DNA of 64,000 nucleotides from Pseudomonadota bacterium (GTDB lineage: Bacteria; Pseudomonadota; Alphaproteobacteria; SHVZ01): contig JACQAG010000008.1 in NCBI GenBank assembly GCA_016195085.1, positions 25,137 through 89,136 on the forward strand, written 5' to 3'. Position 1 is the first letter of the stretch. Each line of letters opens with the position of its first letter. Below are positions 8,706-17,195 of this stretch, piece by piece. The notes under the pieces were generated by a model. It was not told where the DNA came from and searched no databases. It saw only the letters and a list, made by a program, of their open reading frames with translations. The translations under genes were made by a program, and so were the position numbers.

Positions 8706-9197
8706 GTGAAAGCCTTGATCCTCGCACGCGCCAGCGCCTGGTCCGACTGCGCCGCCAGGCTCTTGGCGATCGGGCTCATGCTGGCGCTGTTGACCAGCGT
8801 CATGCTGGGCGTGGTGACGAGGGCGCTCGGCGACCCGCTCATCTGGACCGACGAGGCCTCGCGCTTTCTCATGGTCTGGCTCGCGGTCATCGGCTGGTGG
8901 CTCGCCAGCCGCAGCCGCGTGCACATCCGCATCCGCTTCTTCATCGACTTTCTACCGGCGGCGTGGCGCCGCCGGGGCGAGCTGGTGATCCAGCTCGCCG
9001 TGGCACTCTTCGGTGTCCTCGTCGCCTGGTACGGTGTCAGCCTGGTCACCCGCAACTACGACGTGACCGCGACCTCGCTGCCGATCTCCATGTCGCTGCT
9101 CTATCTCCCGGTGGTCATCGCCGGCCTCGTCACCTTCGTGCAGGCGCTGGCCGAGGCTCGGGAAAGCCTCGGCCGCGCGCGGGGTGCCAGCGAATGA
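8706..9197 (+). CDS. dctQ: TRAP transporter small permease (DctQ family)
   Basis: 163 residues with four hydrophobic segments, the DctQ norm. The TRAP small-subunit signature is visible as DPLIWTDEASRFLMVWLAVIG in the second quarter. The start is a GTG at 8706. It ends in an ATGA overlap with dctM, so the two permease subunits are translated together. It forms the membrane complex with DctM and takes ligand from the DctP protein encoded upstream; transport is driven by ion gradients. The composite repeat separates it from dctP, which may set a different level for the binding protein. Confidence 0.9.
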   Translation: MKALILARASAWSDCAARLLAIGLMLALLTSVMLGVVTRALGDPLIWTDEASRFLMVWLAVIGWWLASRSRVHIRIRFFIDFLPAAWRRRGELVIQLAVALFGVLVAWYGVSLVTRNYDVTATSLPISMSLLYLPVVIAGLVTFVQALAEARESLGRARGASE

Positions 9198-10483
9198 CCC
9201 AGCTCATGCTGGAGATCGCCGGCGTCTGGCTCCTGGCGGTGCTGGCGGGGCTGCCGCTCTTCGCCTCCATGGGGTTGGCAGCCTTCGCCTTCGTGCACGT
9301 GGCCGGCCTTTCGGATTCGATCGTCCCGCAGAAGATGGCGCAGGCGATGAACTCGTTTCCGATCATCGCGGCACCGCTTTTCATCCTCATGGGCAACATC
9401 CTGGCCGCGGCCCGGATCACCGACAAGATCGTCGCCTTCGCCACCGCCCTCATCGGCTCTGTGCGCGGCGGCTATGCCCATGCCAGCATCTTGGCCAGCA
9501 TGATCTTCGCCGGCATGGTCGGATCGGCGGTGGCGGATGCGGCCGGCACCGGGGCCATCGAGATCCGGGCCATGCGGCGGGCCGGCTACCGGGCCGAGGT
9601 CGCCGCCTCGATCAATGCGGCCGCCGCCACCATCGGCCCGATCATTCCGCCCAGCCTGCCGATGGTGATCTATGGCGTGACTGCGGATGTCTCCATCGGC
9701 CGGCTGTTTCTGGCCGGCTTCCTGCCGGGCATCCTCATGGGTGTGAGCCTGATGGCGCGGGTGGCCTGGATCGCCAGACGCGAGGGCTTCGCGCCGCGCC
9801 CCTTCGGCGGCCTTGCCAATCTCTGGCAGGCGTTTGGCGACGGCATCTGGGCCTTGCTGGCGCCGGTGTTGCTGCTGGGCGGCATGTTCAGCGGCCTCTT
9901 TACGCCGACCGAAGCCGCGGCGGTGGCCACGCTCTATGCCTTGTTCCTGGGCCTGGTCGTCTATCGCACCCTCGAAGTGAAGGCGCTTCCGGGCATCCTC
10001 GCCGACAGCGCCGAAACCACCGGCCTGGTCATGGCGCTGGTCATGGTCGCGGGCGCGCTCGGCTGGTGCATGTCGATCTCGCGCCTGGCGCAGTCGGCCA
10101 CACCCGCGGTCGTCGCCGCCATTCACGATCCCTTGTTGTTCTTGCTCACCTGCAACCTCGTGCTCTTGCTGATCGGCTGCTTCATGGAGACCCTGGCGGC
10201 ACTCCTGCTGCTGATCCCGATCATGGTGCCGGCGGCACAAGGCTTCGGCATCGATCCGGTGCAGTTCGGGCTCATCATGATCTTCAACCTGATCCTCGGC
10301 ACCATCCACCCGCCGGTGGGCGTGGTGCTGTTCGTCACCTCCCGCATCGCCGAGATCAGCTATGAGCGCCTGTCCAGGGCGATCCTGCCCTGGCTGGTGC
10401 CGCTCCTCGTGGTGCTGCTGCTGATCACCGTGTGGCCGCCCCTGACCCTGTGGCTGCCGAATCTGGTGCTGCCGGTGAAGTGA
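9194..10483 (+). CDS. dctM: TRAP transporter large permease (DctM family)
   Basis: 429 residues, about twelve hydrophobic segments. DctM blocks are visible: LAGLPLFASMGL at the start, FPIIAAPLFILMGNI, AGMVGSAVADAAGTG, IPPSLPMVIYG and the closing NLILGTIHPPVGVVLF. It is the ion-coupled transport subunit. It starts within the dctQ stop (ATGA). Its last 59 bases overlap the end of the convergent alkyltransferase gene, which is unusual but both reading frames look genuine. Together with dctP, dctQ and the acyl-CoA ligase it forms an acid uptake and activation unit. Confidence 0.93.
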   Translation: MTQLMLEIAGVWLLAVLAGLPLFASMGLAAFAFVHVAGLSDSIVPQKMAQAMNSFPIIAAPLFILMGNILAAARITDKIVAFATALIGSVRGGYAHASILASMIFAGMVGSAVADAAGTGAIEIRAMRRAGYRAEVAASINAAAATIGPIIPPSLPMVIYGVTADVSIGRLFLAGFLPGILMGVSLMARVAWIARREGFAPRPFGGLANLWQAFGDGIWALLAPVLLLGGMFSGLFTPTEAAAVATLYALFLGLVVYRTLEVKALPGILADSAETTGLVMALVMVAGALGWCMSISRLAQSATPAVVAAIHDPLLFLLTCNLVLLLIGCFMETLAALLLLIPIMVPAAQGFGIDPVQFGLIMIFNLILGTIHPPVGVVLFVTSRIAEISYERLSRAILPWLVPLLVVLLLITVWPPLTLWLPNLVLPVK

Positions 10484-11090
10484 GCGGCAGCGCGGGCTCG
10501 CGCGCGTCGTCCATCCGAGCCCCGGCTTCGCGCTCCAAGAGGGCGCGCTTGCGCTTCACGCCCCATCGATACCCGGCCAGGGTTCCGTCCTTGCGCACCA
10601 CGCGATGACAGGGAATGGCGACGGCGATCGGGTTCGCGGCGCACGCGTCGGCGACCGCGTAGGGCTCCTTCGGGGCACCGACGCGACGGGCGATTTCCGA
10701 ATAGCTTGCGGTCGAGCCCGACGGGATCCCACGGAGGGTTTGCCAGACGCGCTGTTGGAACTCCGAGCCTCGCGCGTCCAGCGGCAGATCGAGCGCACCC
10801 GCGGGGGCTTCGAGGAATTCCAGAACCTTCGTTAACAGCAGGCCGAGCTCCGCACCCCCATCAACCAGCACCGCCGCCGGCCAACGGGCTCTGAGATCGC
10901 GCCGCAGCGATTGCGCGTTGGACCCCAGCAGAATCGATGCGATGCCTTTGTCGCTCGTCGCAGCCAGGACCGTACCCAGCCAGCACGCGCCCACTGCGAA
11001 CCGGATGGGCTCGCCGGCAGGACCTGCGTGGGTGGGGCACGAGGCTGTTTCGAACCGATTGCCGTCGGTAGGCAATGTCGACCAATCCAT
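10425..11090 (-). CDS. ogt: Methylated-DNA--protein-cysteine S-methyltransferase
   Basis: 221 residues. The active-site motif IPCHRVV is present with Cys161, preceded by the helix-turn-helix-like SYSEIARRVGAP and the FQQRVWQTLRGIPSGSTASY segment typical of Ogt/Ada C-terminal domains. It removes alkyl groups from O6-alkylguanine and is consumed in the reaction. The N-terminal 100 residues are like the ribonuclease-like domain of the Ada C-terminal half, without the Ada metal-binding domain. A GAGGAGG ribosome site lies 7 bases before the ATG. The C-terminal 20 residues are low-complexity and overlap dctM on the other strand. Confidence 0.9.
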   Translation of the reverse strand: MDWSTLPTDGNRFETASCPTHAGPAGEPIRFAVGACWLGTVLAATSDKGIASILLGSNAQSLRRDLRARWPAAVLVDGGAELGLLLTKVLEFLEAPAGALDLPLDARGSEFQQRVWQTLRGIPSGSTASYSEIARRVGAPKEPYAVADACAANPIAVAIPCHRVVRKDGTLAGYRWGVKRKRALLEREAGARMDDAREPALPLTSPAAPDSAATGSGAATR

Positions 11091-11222
11091 GTCAGCTCCT
11101 CCTCGGAATCGGCAGACCGTCTCGGTCCCCGCCTGTCATGGACAATTGGCGATCACCGCGCCCGGGCCACTCCGCTTCTTGCGTTGCAATTCTTCTTCAG
11201 TGTCGATCCGCCCGCATGGAAG

Positions 11223-12278
11223 CTATGCCGGCAGCGCCAGCCGGTAGACCCTTGCCGCCGTCAGCGAGAATAGGTCGGCCTTTTCCGCAGCGCTGGCTCC
11301 CGATGCGAGCTTCTTGCAGGCGTTCCAGAACACAGGATAGCTGTAGGACCCCTTGTCGACGGGAAAGTTGCTCTCGAACATGGCGCGCCCGGCGCCGAAG
11401 GCCGCGATGCAGGTGTCGATATAGGGCCGCCATGCGGCAACGAGATCGTCCGAAGACGGCGGATCGGGCTTGTCCTCGAAGCCGAAGCCATTGAGCCGCA
11501 TGCCGAGTCCGCCCAGCTTCACGCTCACATTCGGGCATCGGGCGAGTCCGCGGATGGCCCCAGACCAGACTTTGAAGACCTCATCGCGCCGTCCGGCATA
11601 GGGGCCAAGCCCCAAGGGCCCGCCGACATGGTTGAGCACGATGCGCGTCTCCGGAAACGCCCGGGCCAGCGCCGTCAGCTCGTCGATCTGCGGATGATAG
11701 AGCCAGGCATCGAAGGAGAGCCCCAGGGGCGCCAGACAAGCGAAGCCCTGGCGGAAGGCCGGATCGGCCATCAGGCCTGCGGGCATCTCGTAGGCCGGAT
11801 TCCGCAATCCGGCGTAGGCATCCCATGCGGTCGAGTGGCGCATGCCGCGGAAGCGGTCGGGAGCGACGCCCAGATGCGCCTCCAGGACCGGCTTCGCCAG
11901 CGAGCCTAAGCGGAGATCGGCATGGCCGACGATGCCGGCGCAGATTTGGCTCAGGCCGTAGCCGCCGCTGGCGCTCATCGCCGCCACGCCGTTGACGAAT
12001 TCCGTCTCGCCCACCGGCTTCATCGCTTCCGGCCCCTGGGCGCGGTGCATGGCGCGGCACTGCAGGAACACGGTGGCGACGATGTTATGGCCGCTGTTCA
12101 GATCCTCCAGCAGCTCCGGCAACAAGTAACGCCAATCCGGCCGCTCCCAGAGATGATGGTGCGGGTCCACGATCGGCAACGCCGGCTCCAGGATCGCTTC
12201 CTGCCGCCGGTCGAGCCACTCCTGACGGACCTTGAGAAAGATGCTGGGCGCGGCAGGCGGCTTGCTGGCGACACTCAT
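11223..12278 (-). CDS. Amidohydrolase family TIM-barrel metal hydrolase
   Basis: 351 residues of the amidohydrolase-2 / COG3618 type. The metal site starts with the PHHHLWERPDW segment near residue 38; further on are VLNHVGGPLG (second His) and MFESNFPVDKGSYSYPVFWNA, where the Asp closes the metal site. Relatives hydrolyse lactones or pyrones such as 2-pyrone-4,6-dicarboxylate or sugar lactones; the substrate cannot be chosen from sequence. It is divergent from the ArsR operon, with a 115-bp shared upstream region. No partner catabolic genes are adjacent. Confidence 0.85.
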   Translation of the reverse strand: MSVASKPPAAPSIFLKVRQEWLDRRQEAILEPALPIVDPHHHLWERPDWRYLLPELLEDLNSGHNIVATVFLQCRAMHRAQGPEAMKPVGETEFVNGVAAMSASGGYGLSQICAGIVGHADLRLGSLAKPVLEAHLGVAPDRFRGMRHSTAWDAYAGLRNPAYEMPAGLMADPAFRQGFACLAPLGLSFDAWLYHPQIDELTALARAFPETRIVLNHVGGPLGLGPYAGRRDEVFKVWSGAIRGLARCPNVSVKLGGLGMRLNGFGFEDKPDPPSSDDLVAAWRPYIDTCIAAFGAGRAMFESNFPVDKGSYSYPVFWNACKKLASGASAAEKADLFSLTAARVYRLALPA

Positions 12279-12381
12279 AGGCGCGGCTCCTCCCCTTGGA
12301 CTAGGCGGCGATGGTAGGCCGGATCGCCGCGTCCACGCACGCCCGTTCGCTTCGGGGTTGACAGAGGCGGCTCCGATCCCA

Positions 12382-12405
12382 ATACTTAACTTCGTGGTTA
12401 AGTAT
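12382..12405. promoter_or_regulatory. ArsR-type operator overlapping the start codon
   Basis: ATACTTAAC (12382-12390) and GTTAAGTAT (12397-12405) are exact inverted arms around a six-base spacer that holds the GTG start codon. The right arm also encodes the first residues VKY of the ArsR protein. An ACTTAAC-GTTAAGT dyad at the start codon is what I know from other ArsR/AHSA1 operons, so self-repression is likely. Confidence 0.75.
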
Positions 12406-12831
12406 CAACAAGCCGCTCTCGACCGCACCTTCGCCGCGCTCGCCGATCCGACGCGGCGCACGCTCCTGGCGCAGCTCAGCCAAGATGAGAGCCGGTCGGT
12501 GAGCGAGCTGGCGCGGCCGTTTGCGATGTCGTTGCCGGCGGTCATGAAGCATCTCGATGTGCTGTCGGAAGCCGGACTCATCCAGCGGGTGAAGAGCGGC
12601 CGCACGGTCGCCTGCCAGTTAACCGCCCGACCCATGGAGGACGCGGTGAACTGGCTCAATCGCTACGCCCGCTTCTGGTCCGAGCAGCTCGATCGCCTTG
12701 CCGCCTACGTGGAGAACGAAGCATGTCGACCCAGCCCAACCTCACCTTCAAGCCCAGCCTCACACTCAAGCGCCGCCTCAACGCGCCGCCGGCGAAAGTC
12801 TACGGCGCCTGGACGGTGCCGCAGAAAATAA
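12394..12831 (+). CDS. ArsR/SmtB-family transcriptional regulator with extended tail
   Basis: 146 residues from the GTG at 12394, which is inside the operator. Residues 5-90 are a winged helix: DRTFAALADPTRRTLLAQLS, VSELARPFAMSLPAVMKHLDVLSEAGLI, and the wing with KSGRTVACQL. There are no metal-ligand cysteines, as in the ArsR proteins that pair with AHSA1 genes. Those relatives end near residue 110; here the frame runs on 36 residues into the next gene as a Ser/Pro/Arg-rich tail, overlapping it by 109 bases. This suggests loss of the original stop. It probably represses itself and the two following genes. Confidence 0.88.
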   Translation: MVKYQQAALDRTFAALADPTRRTLLAQLSQDESRSVSELARPFAMSLPAVMKHLDVLSEAGLIQRVKSGRTVACQLTARPMEDAVNWLNRYARFWSEQLDRLAAYVENEACRPSPTSPSSPASHSSAASTRRRRKSTAPGRCRRK

Positions 12832-13169
12832 TGGGCTGGTTTGGGCCGACCGGGGCCCGGACCATCAGCGCCGAGACCGATCCGCGCACCGGCGGCGGCT
12901 TTCGCGTGGTCTTCGTCACGCCCGACGGCGAGGAGCATGACGTGAGCGGCATCTACCGCGAGGTGGTGGCGAACGAGAAGCTGGTGTTCACCTGGGTCTG
13001 GCGCAGCATGCCGGAGCGCCAGTCGCAGGTGACGATCCTCATCAAGCCGGACGGCGCGGGCAGCCTGCTGACGCTCACCCATGAGCAATTCTTCGACGAA
13101 GCCGCGCGCGACCGCCATCGCGATGGCTGGACTGGAATACTCGACAAGCTCGAGCGCTTTATCACCTGA
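12723..13169 (+). CDS. SRPBCC / AHSA1-domain protein
   Basis: 148 residues. The AHSA1 (START-like) domain spans nearly the whole chain: LKRRLNAPPAKVYGAWT, WFGPTGARTISAETDPRTGGGFRVVF, EHDVSGIYREVVANEKLVFTW, LTHEQFFDEAARDRHRDGWTGILDKLERF. This fold makes a hydrophobic cavity; in ArsR-linked members the ligand is unknown. It is the second gene of the ArsR operon. The start ATG lies inside the ArsR frame and probably depends on coupled translation. DUF899 follows after 19 bases. Confidence 0.9.
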   Translation: MSTQPNLTFKPSLTLKRRLNAPPAKVYGAWTVPQKIMGWFGPTGARTISAETDPRTGGGFRVVFVTPDGEEHDVSGIYREVVANEKLVFTWVWRSMPERQSQVTILIKPDGAGSLLTLTHEQFFDEAARDRHRDGWTGILDKLERFIT

Positions 13170-13188
13170 AGACCAGGAGGACGAGGAC

Positions 13189-13956
13189 ATGGAACCGCAC
13201 AAGATCGTCTCTCGCGAGGAGTGGCTGGCGCTCCGCAAGCAGCATTTGGTCAAGGAAAAGGCCTTCACGCGGCTCAGGGATCATTTGAGCCGGGAGCGGC
13301 GCGAACTGCCCTGGGTCAAGATCGACAAGACCTATGTGTTCGACGGACCTACCGGCAGGGTGACGCTGGCCGAGCTCTTCGAGCACCGCAGCCAGCTGAT
13401 TGTCTATCACTTCATGTTCGCGCCGGATTGGGAGGAAGGTTGCCCCGGCTGCTCCTTCCTTTCCGACCACATCGACGGCGCCAATCTGCATCTGGCGCAC
13501 CACGACGTGTCTCTGGTCGCGGTCTCGAGAGCCCCCTATCACGAGTTCCAGGCGTTCAAGAAACGCATGGGCTGGCGCTTCGACTGGGTGTCTTCCTACG
13601 AGAGCGACTTCAACTACGACTTTCACGTGTCATTCACGGAGGCAGACGCCGCCAAGGGCAAGGCCTCCTACAACTACGACGTCGTCGATGGCGGCGGTGG
13701 AGAGATGCCCGGCATCAGCGTGTTCTACAAGGACGAAGCCGGCACCGTCTTCCACACCTACTCTTCCTATGCACGCGGCGGCGATCTCCTGATCGGCGCC
13801 TACAACTACCTCGACTTGACGCCGAAGGGCCGCAACGAGACCACCATTATGGATTGGATGCGGCACCACGACCGCTATGAGGCCGATGGCGGCGTCGATC
13901 CGACCGGGCTGTCCGTCGCTCACCAGGAGGAGGCCGCCTGCTGCCGTTCGGATTGA
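13189..13956 (+). CDS. DUF899 thioredoxin-like protein
   Basis: 255 residues. DUF899 proteins have a thioredoxin-like fold; here FAPDWEEGCPGCSFLSDHIDG holds the CPGC-type motif and is followed by VSRAPYHEFQAFKKRMGWRFDWVSS, a block that is close to family consensus. The ATG at 13189 was chosen because GACCAGGAGG lies 8 bases upstream; an earlier in-frame ATG overlaps the AHSA1 gene and has no such site. Third gene of the ArsR operon, a common trio in soil proteobacteria, but its reaction is not known. The last six residues end in CCRSD. Confidence 0.9.
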   Translation: MEPHKIVSREEWLALRKQHLVKEKAFTRLRDHLSRERRELPWVKIDKTYVFDGPTGRVTLAELFEHRSQLIVYHFMFAPDWEEGCPGCSFLSDHIDGANLHLAHHDVSLVAVSRAPYHEFQAFKKRMGWRFDWVSSYESDFNYDFHVSFTEADAAKGKASYNYDVVDGGGGEMPGISVFYKDEAGTVFHTYSSYARGGDLLIGAYNYLDLTPKGRNETTIMDWMRHHDRYEADGGVDPTGLSVAHQEEAACCRSD

Positions 13957-14042
13957 CGCCCTTATTCGAGCGCTACGGCAAGGAATTCGACCCGAAGACC
14001 GGAACGGGCCTGGTCGAGATCTGGATCCCAACCAAGGCATGA
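13953..14042 (+). pseudogene. Remnant of a GyrI-like / AraC effector-binding domain C-terminus
   Basis: A 29-codon open stretch overlapping the DUF899 stop encodes LTPLFERYGKEFDPKTGTG followed by LVEIWIPTKA and a stop. The RYG-x-x-FDP-x-TG-x-G...EIWIP pattern is the usual end of GyrI-like effector-binding domains. No start codon or upstream part of such a gene is present, so it is a fragment left by deletion. It suggests that the ArsR operon was once followed by, or fused by recombination to, an AraC/GyrI-type gene. Confidence 0.6.
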
Positions 14043-14069
14043 GCGGCGAGGGCCGGTCGCCGATGCCGC

Positions 14070-14291
14070 TCAGGCCGCCAGGAGCTGGCGCACCCGTGCC
14101 CTCACTGCAGCGGCGATGTCGGCGCGGTAGGCGGCGTCGAGCTCCTCGAAGGCGGCCTGGGCCAGCATGAGGTCGAGCGGGTCCTCGGAGCGGACCGCCT
14201 TCGCCAAATAGCGTGCCACATCGGTATCGGGGCCGATGATGTCCTCGATCACCTCGAGCAGGACGCGAACGGGATCCGGCGGCTGGGCCAT
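14070..14291 (-). CDS. Small acidic-helical protein of unknown function
   Basis: 73 residues, mostly predicted alpha-helical: VRVLLEVIEDIIGPDTDVARYLAKAV then a second helix rich in Ala, Glu and Arg. No Cys, no signal peptide and no recognisable motif. It stands alone between the GyrI remnant and the deacylase gene, read leftward. Codon use in this frame looks normal for the region, and no better frame competes, but without homologues its reality is moderate. It could be first in a transcript of its own. Confidence 0.45.
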   Translation of the reverse strand: MAQPPDPVRVLLEVIEDIIGPDTDVARYLAKAVRSEDPLDLMLAQAAFEELDAAYRADIAAAVRARVRQLLAA

Positions 14292-14386
14292 TGGCCCTTA
14301 GAGTCCATGGCGGCGGGGATGGTTCGGGTGAGCTAACACCTCCAGGGCCGGATTTATTCCCCGAGTCGGACCCGAGCCTCGCCCCC

Positions 14387-15409
14387 TCACCTCACATCGG
14401 TCGCCAGATGGGCCACACAGTCGCCGGGCTGCACGCGGCCGAAATGGCGCTGGCAGATGAGGAAACCGGCCCGCTTGAAATGGACGGGGATGCCCTTGCG
14501 GCCGGGATTGTCGATGAAGTGCACATGGCCGGCGAGCTGCCCCTTCTTCACCACGTCGCCGAGCCGCGCCGCCGGCTCGAACAGCCCGGTCTCGGGCGCA
14601 TAGACGTAATAATCCTGGCCGCCCAGCTCCATGAGCCTTGTCTCCGTCGCCGCCGGCACCTTGAAGCGGCCGATGTCCTTCAGCACGCCCAAATGCTTCA
14701 GCACGCGCAAGACGCCGTTCCGTGTCATGGCGACGCCGTCGGGATTGACCGAGCCGCCGCCGCCGAACTCGCCGCCGAGATAGGGGATCTTGCGGTGATG
14801 CGCCGCGGCCGCGGCCAGGCGCGGATCGGGTGCCGCGGTCACGCGGATGCTCCTGGGTGCGGCGAAGGCCTGCATGATGCCTTCGGTCCGGGCGTCCAGC
14901 TTCTTATTGTGGCCGGTCTGGTAGAAGGCAGCGAAGGGGAGGTAGGCGAGCGAGCTGCCGCCGGAATGGAGATCGAGCCAGGCCTCCGCCATCGGCACCA
15001 GCACCCGATCGATGTAATGGGCGATCTGCCAGGTGGGTGTGGTCTCCGGATGGCCGGGAAAGGCCCGGTTGAGATTGCCGGCATCGAGCGGAGAGACCCG
15101 GGCGCCGGCCATCGCGGCGGGCAGATTCGCCGCCGGCATGACGATGATCCGCCCCTTCACGTCCCTGGGCTCGATCTCCTGGATGAGGCGCACCAGGGTC
15201 ACCTGGCCCTCATACTCATCGCCGTGATTGCCGGCCATCAGCAGCACGGTCGGCCCGTCGCCATTGCCGATGACGGCGAGCGGGATGTCGATCATGCCGT
15301 AGGCCGAGCGGGTGACCGAGTAGGGCAGATGCAAGACGCCGATCTGCTTGCCCTTCTTCTTGAAGTCCAGCTCGGTCCAGATCAGGGTGGGCTTGTCGTT
15401 GGCGGGCAT
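14387..15409 (-). CDS. Succinylglutamate desuccinylase/aspartoacylase family (DoeB-like)
   Basis: 340 residues of the M14-like zinc deacylase family. Zinc ligands are visible in LLMAGNHGDEYEGQ (His and Glu) and WLDLHSGG (His); the catalytic Glu is expected in IPYLGGEFGGGG. The length and C-terminal barrel (GLFEPAARLGDVVKKGQLAG) match N-alpha-acetyl-diaminobutyrate deacetylase DoeB/EutE, which acts in ectoine breakdown, but the family also contains other N-acyl amino acid deacylases. No DoeA hydrolase or ectoine transporter lies near. It is divergent from the gamma-glutamyltransferase gene. Confidence 0.82.
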   Translation of the reverse strand: MPANDKPTLIWTELDFKKKGKQIGVLHLPYSVTRSAYGMIDIPLAVIGNGDGPTVLLMAGNHGDEYEGQVTLVRLIQEIEPRDVKGRIIVMPAANLPAAMAGARVSPLDAGNLNRAFPGHPETTPTWQIAHYIDRVLVPMAEAWLDLHSGGSSLAYLPFAAFYQTGHNKKLDARTEGIMQAFAAPRSIRVTAAPDPRLAAAAAHHRKIPYLGGEFGGGGSVNPDGVAMTRNGVLRVLKHLGVLKDIGRFKVPAATETRLMELGGQDYYVYAPETGLFEPAARLGDVVKKGQLAGHVHFIDNPGRKGIPVHFKRAGFLICQRHFGRVQPGDCVAHLATDVR

Positions 15410-15569
15410 TGGGGGCGCACCTCCACAGCTTGTCGTTGAGTACTCCTTTGCTCGCCAGCATACGACAGGGGGCGTCCGGCTTGGCTATAGTCGCCGGCAA
15501 AGCAGCCTTTGACCGGCGGTCCGGGGCGCAAACGGCGGCGCGGCCGCCTTGGGGGGAGGATCAGCGAGC

Positions 15570-17168
15570 ATGTATGGACGGCGTCCGACGATTGCCTCGG
15601 TCAACGGCATGGTGGCCGCGGCCCATCCGCTGGCGGCCCAAGCCGGAGCCCGGCTCTTGGCCGAGGGCGGCAGCGCCTTCGATGCGGCCGCCGCCACGGC
15701 AGCCGCCCTCAACGTGGTCGAGCCCTACATGTCGAGCCTGGGCGGCATGGGCTTGGCGATCTGCTATGTCGCGGCCGAGAAGCGCATCAAGACCCTCGAT
15801 TTCGTCCCCTGCATTCCCAATACGTTTCCGGCCGGGCGCTTCACCCGGCGCGAGGAGCTGGCGCGGGGCGCCTCTGCGGTCGGCACGCCCGGCAATCTCG
15901 CCGGCTGGGCCGAGTTGGTCGGCGCCCATGGCAAGAAGCCGTTCAAGCAAGCCCTCCAGCCGGCCATCCGGCTTGCCCGCGACGGCTTTCCCCTGATCGA
16001 GTTCAATATGGCGATGATGAACGAGGTGGTGCCGGAGCTCAGGCGCCATCCCCCGCTCTTCAAGGAGTGGTCGCGCGTGTTCCAACCCGGTGGCGGGTGG
16101 GCGACGCCAGGCCAAGTCCTGAAGCAGCCGGATCTCGCCCGGACCTACGAGGCCATCGCCGAGGAAGGCCCCGACCATCTCTACAAGGGCAAGCTCGGCC
16201 GCGCCGTGGTGGCGCATTTGCAGAAGCTCGGCGGCACCTTGAACATGGACGACCTCGCCTCGATGCGGCCCGAATGGCGCGATCCGATCAAGGCGAGCTA
16301 TCGCGGGCTCGTGGTGCACACCGTCTCGCCGCCTTGCGAAGGCTTCCAGATGCTGCTGGCGCTCCGCATCCTCGACGGCTTCGATCTAGCCCGGCTCGAG
16401 CGGAACGGGGTCGAGCATCTGGACCTGGTCTATCGCGCCATCCGGCTCGCCGCCGGGCTGCGCCTGGCGTTCAACAACCCGAAGCCGAAGAAGCTGGCGG
16501 AGCTATTGTTGGACGCGCATATCGAAGCGCTGCGCAGCCGTGTCCGAGACGGGCGCCCGATCAGCCGGCCGACCGAGCAATGGACTGAGCCCGCGCCCGG
16601 TGAAGATCCCGGGCACACCACCTCCTTCTCGATCGCCGACCGCGACGGCAATCTCGTCTGCGTGACCCAGAGCATCGGCGCGCCCTTCGGCAGCGGCATC
16701 GTCGTCCCCGGCACCGGCGTCACCCTCAACAATTTTCTCTTCTGGGCCGATGTCAATCCAAAGAGCCCGAACTTGAGCAAGCCCGGCGACGCCTTGCCCA
16801 TGTGCATGGCGCCGACCTTGTCGCTCAAAGGCCGGAAGCCGGTGCTGGCGCTGGGCACGCCCGGCAGCTACGGCATCCTGCAGACGCAGGTGCAGGCCCT
16901 GGTGCAGCATCTGGATTACGGCCTGCCGATCCAGGCGGCGATCGAGGCCCCTAGGGCGCGGCTCTGGGACGGACGCAGAATCCAAGTCGAGGGAAGGATC
17001 GACGGCAGCACCATCTACGCGCTCCGCACCCGCGGCCACGACATTGAGCCCTTCGATCCCTGGACCTACAAGGTGGGGGGCATGCAGGCGATCCAAGTCG
17101 ATCCCGCGACCGGCACCTTCACCGGCGCCGCCGACCCGCGCCGGGACGGCTACGTGGTGCCGGTGTGA
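15570..17168 (+). CDS. ggt: Gamma-glutamyltransferase family Ntn-hydrolase
   Basis: 532 residues from the ATG at 15570, which has GGGGGGAGGA about 9 bases upstream. The precursor would self-cleave before Thr350 in PGHTTSFSIADRDGNLV, freeing the catalytic threonine. Other family blocks are EGGSAFDAAAATAAALNVVEP near the N-terminus, MCMAPTL and LGTPGS (glycine-rich oxyanion region) near residue 420-430. No clear signal peptide is seen, so the protein may be cytoplasmic, like many of the non-classical members in alphaproteobacteria. It may act on glutathione or other gamma-glutamyl or amide bonds. A hairpin follows the stop. Confidence 0.88.
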   Translation: MYGRRPTIASVNGMVAAAHPLAAQAGARLLAEGGSAFDAAAATAAALNVVEPYMSSLGGMGLAICYVAAEKRIKTLDFVPCIPNTFPAGRFTRREELARGASAVGTPGNLAGWAELVGAHGKKPFKQALQPAIRLARDGFPLIEFNMAMMNEVVPELRRHPPLFKEWSRVFQPGGGWATPGQVLKQPDLARTYEAIAEEGPDHLYKGKLGRAVVAHLQKLGGTLNMDDLASMRPEWRDPIKASYRGLVVHTVSPPCEGFQMLLALRILDGFDLARLERNGVEHLDLVYRAIRLAAGLRLAFNNPKPKKLAELLLDAHIEALRSRVRDGRPISRPTEQWTEPAPGEDPGHTTSFSIADRDGNLVCVTQSIGAPFGSGIVVPGTGVTLNNFLFWADVNPKSPNLSKPGDALPMCMAPTLSLKGRKPVLALGTPGSYGILQTQVQALVQHLDYGLPIQAAIEAPRARLWDGRRIQVEGRIDGSTIYALRTRGHDIEPFDPWTYKVGGMQAIQVDPATGTFTGAADPRRDGYVVPV

Positions 17169-17195
17169 GGCGCAGACCCGCTGCACGCTTGAAGT

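Noticed and set aside
8603..9193. In-frame upstream extension of DctM
   Set aside because: It overlaps the clear dctQ gene in another frame and starts inside repeat copy 1; the ATGA junction at 9194 is the normal DctQM coupling.
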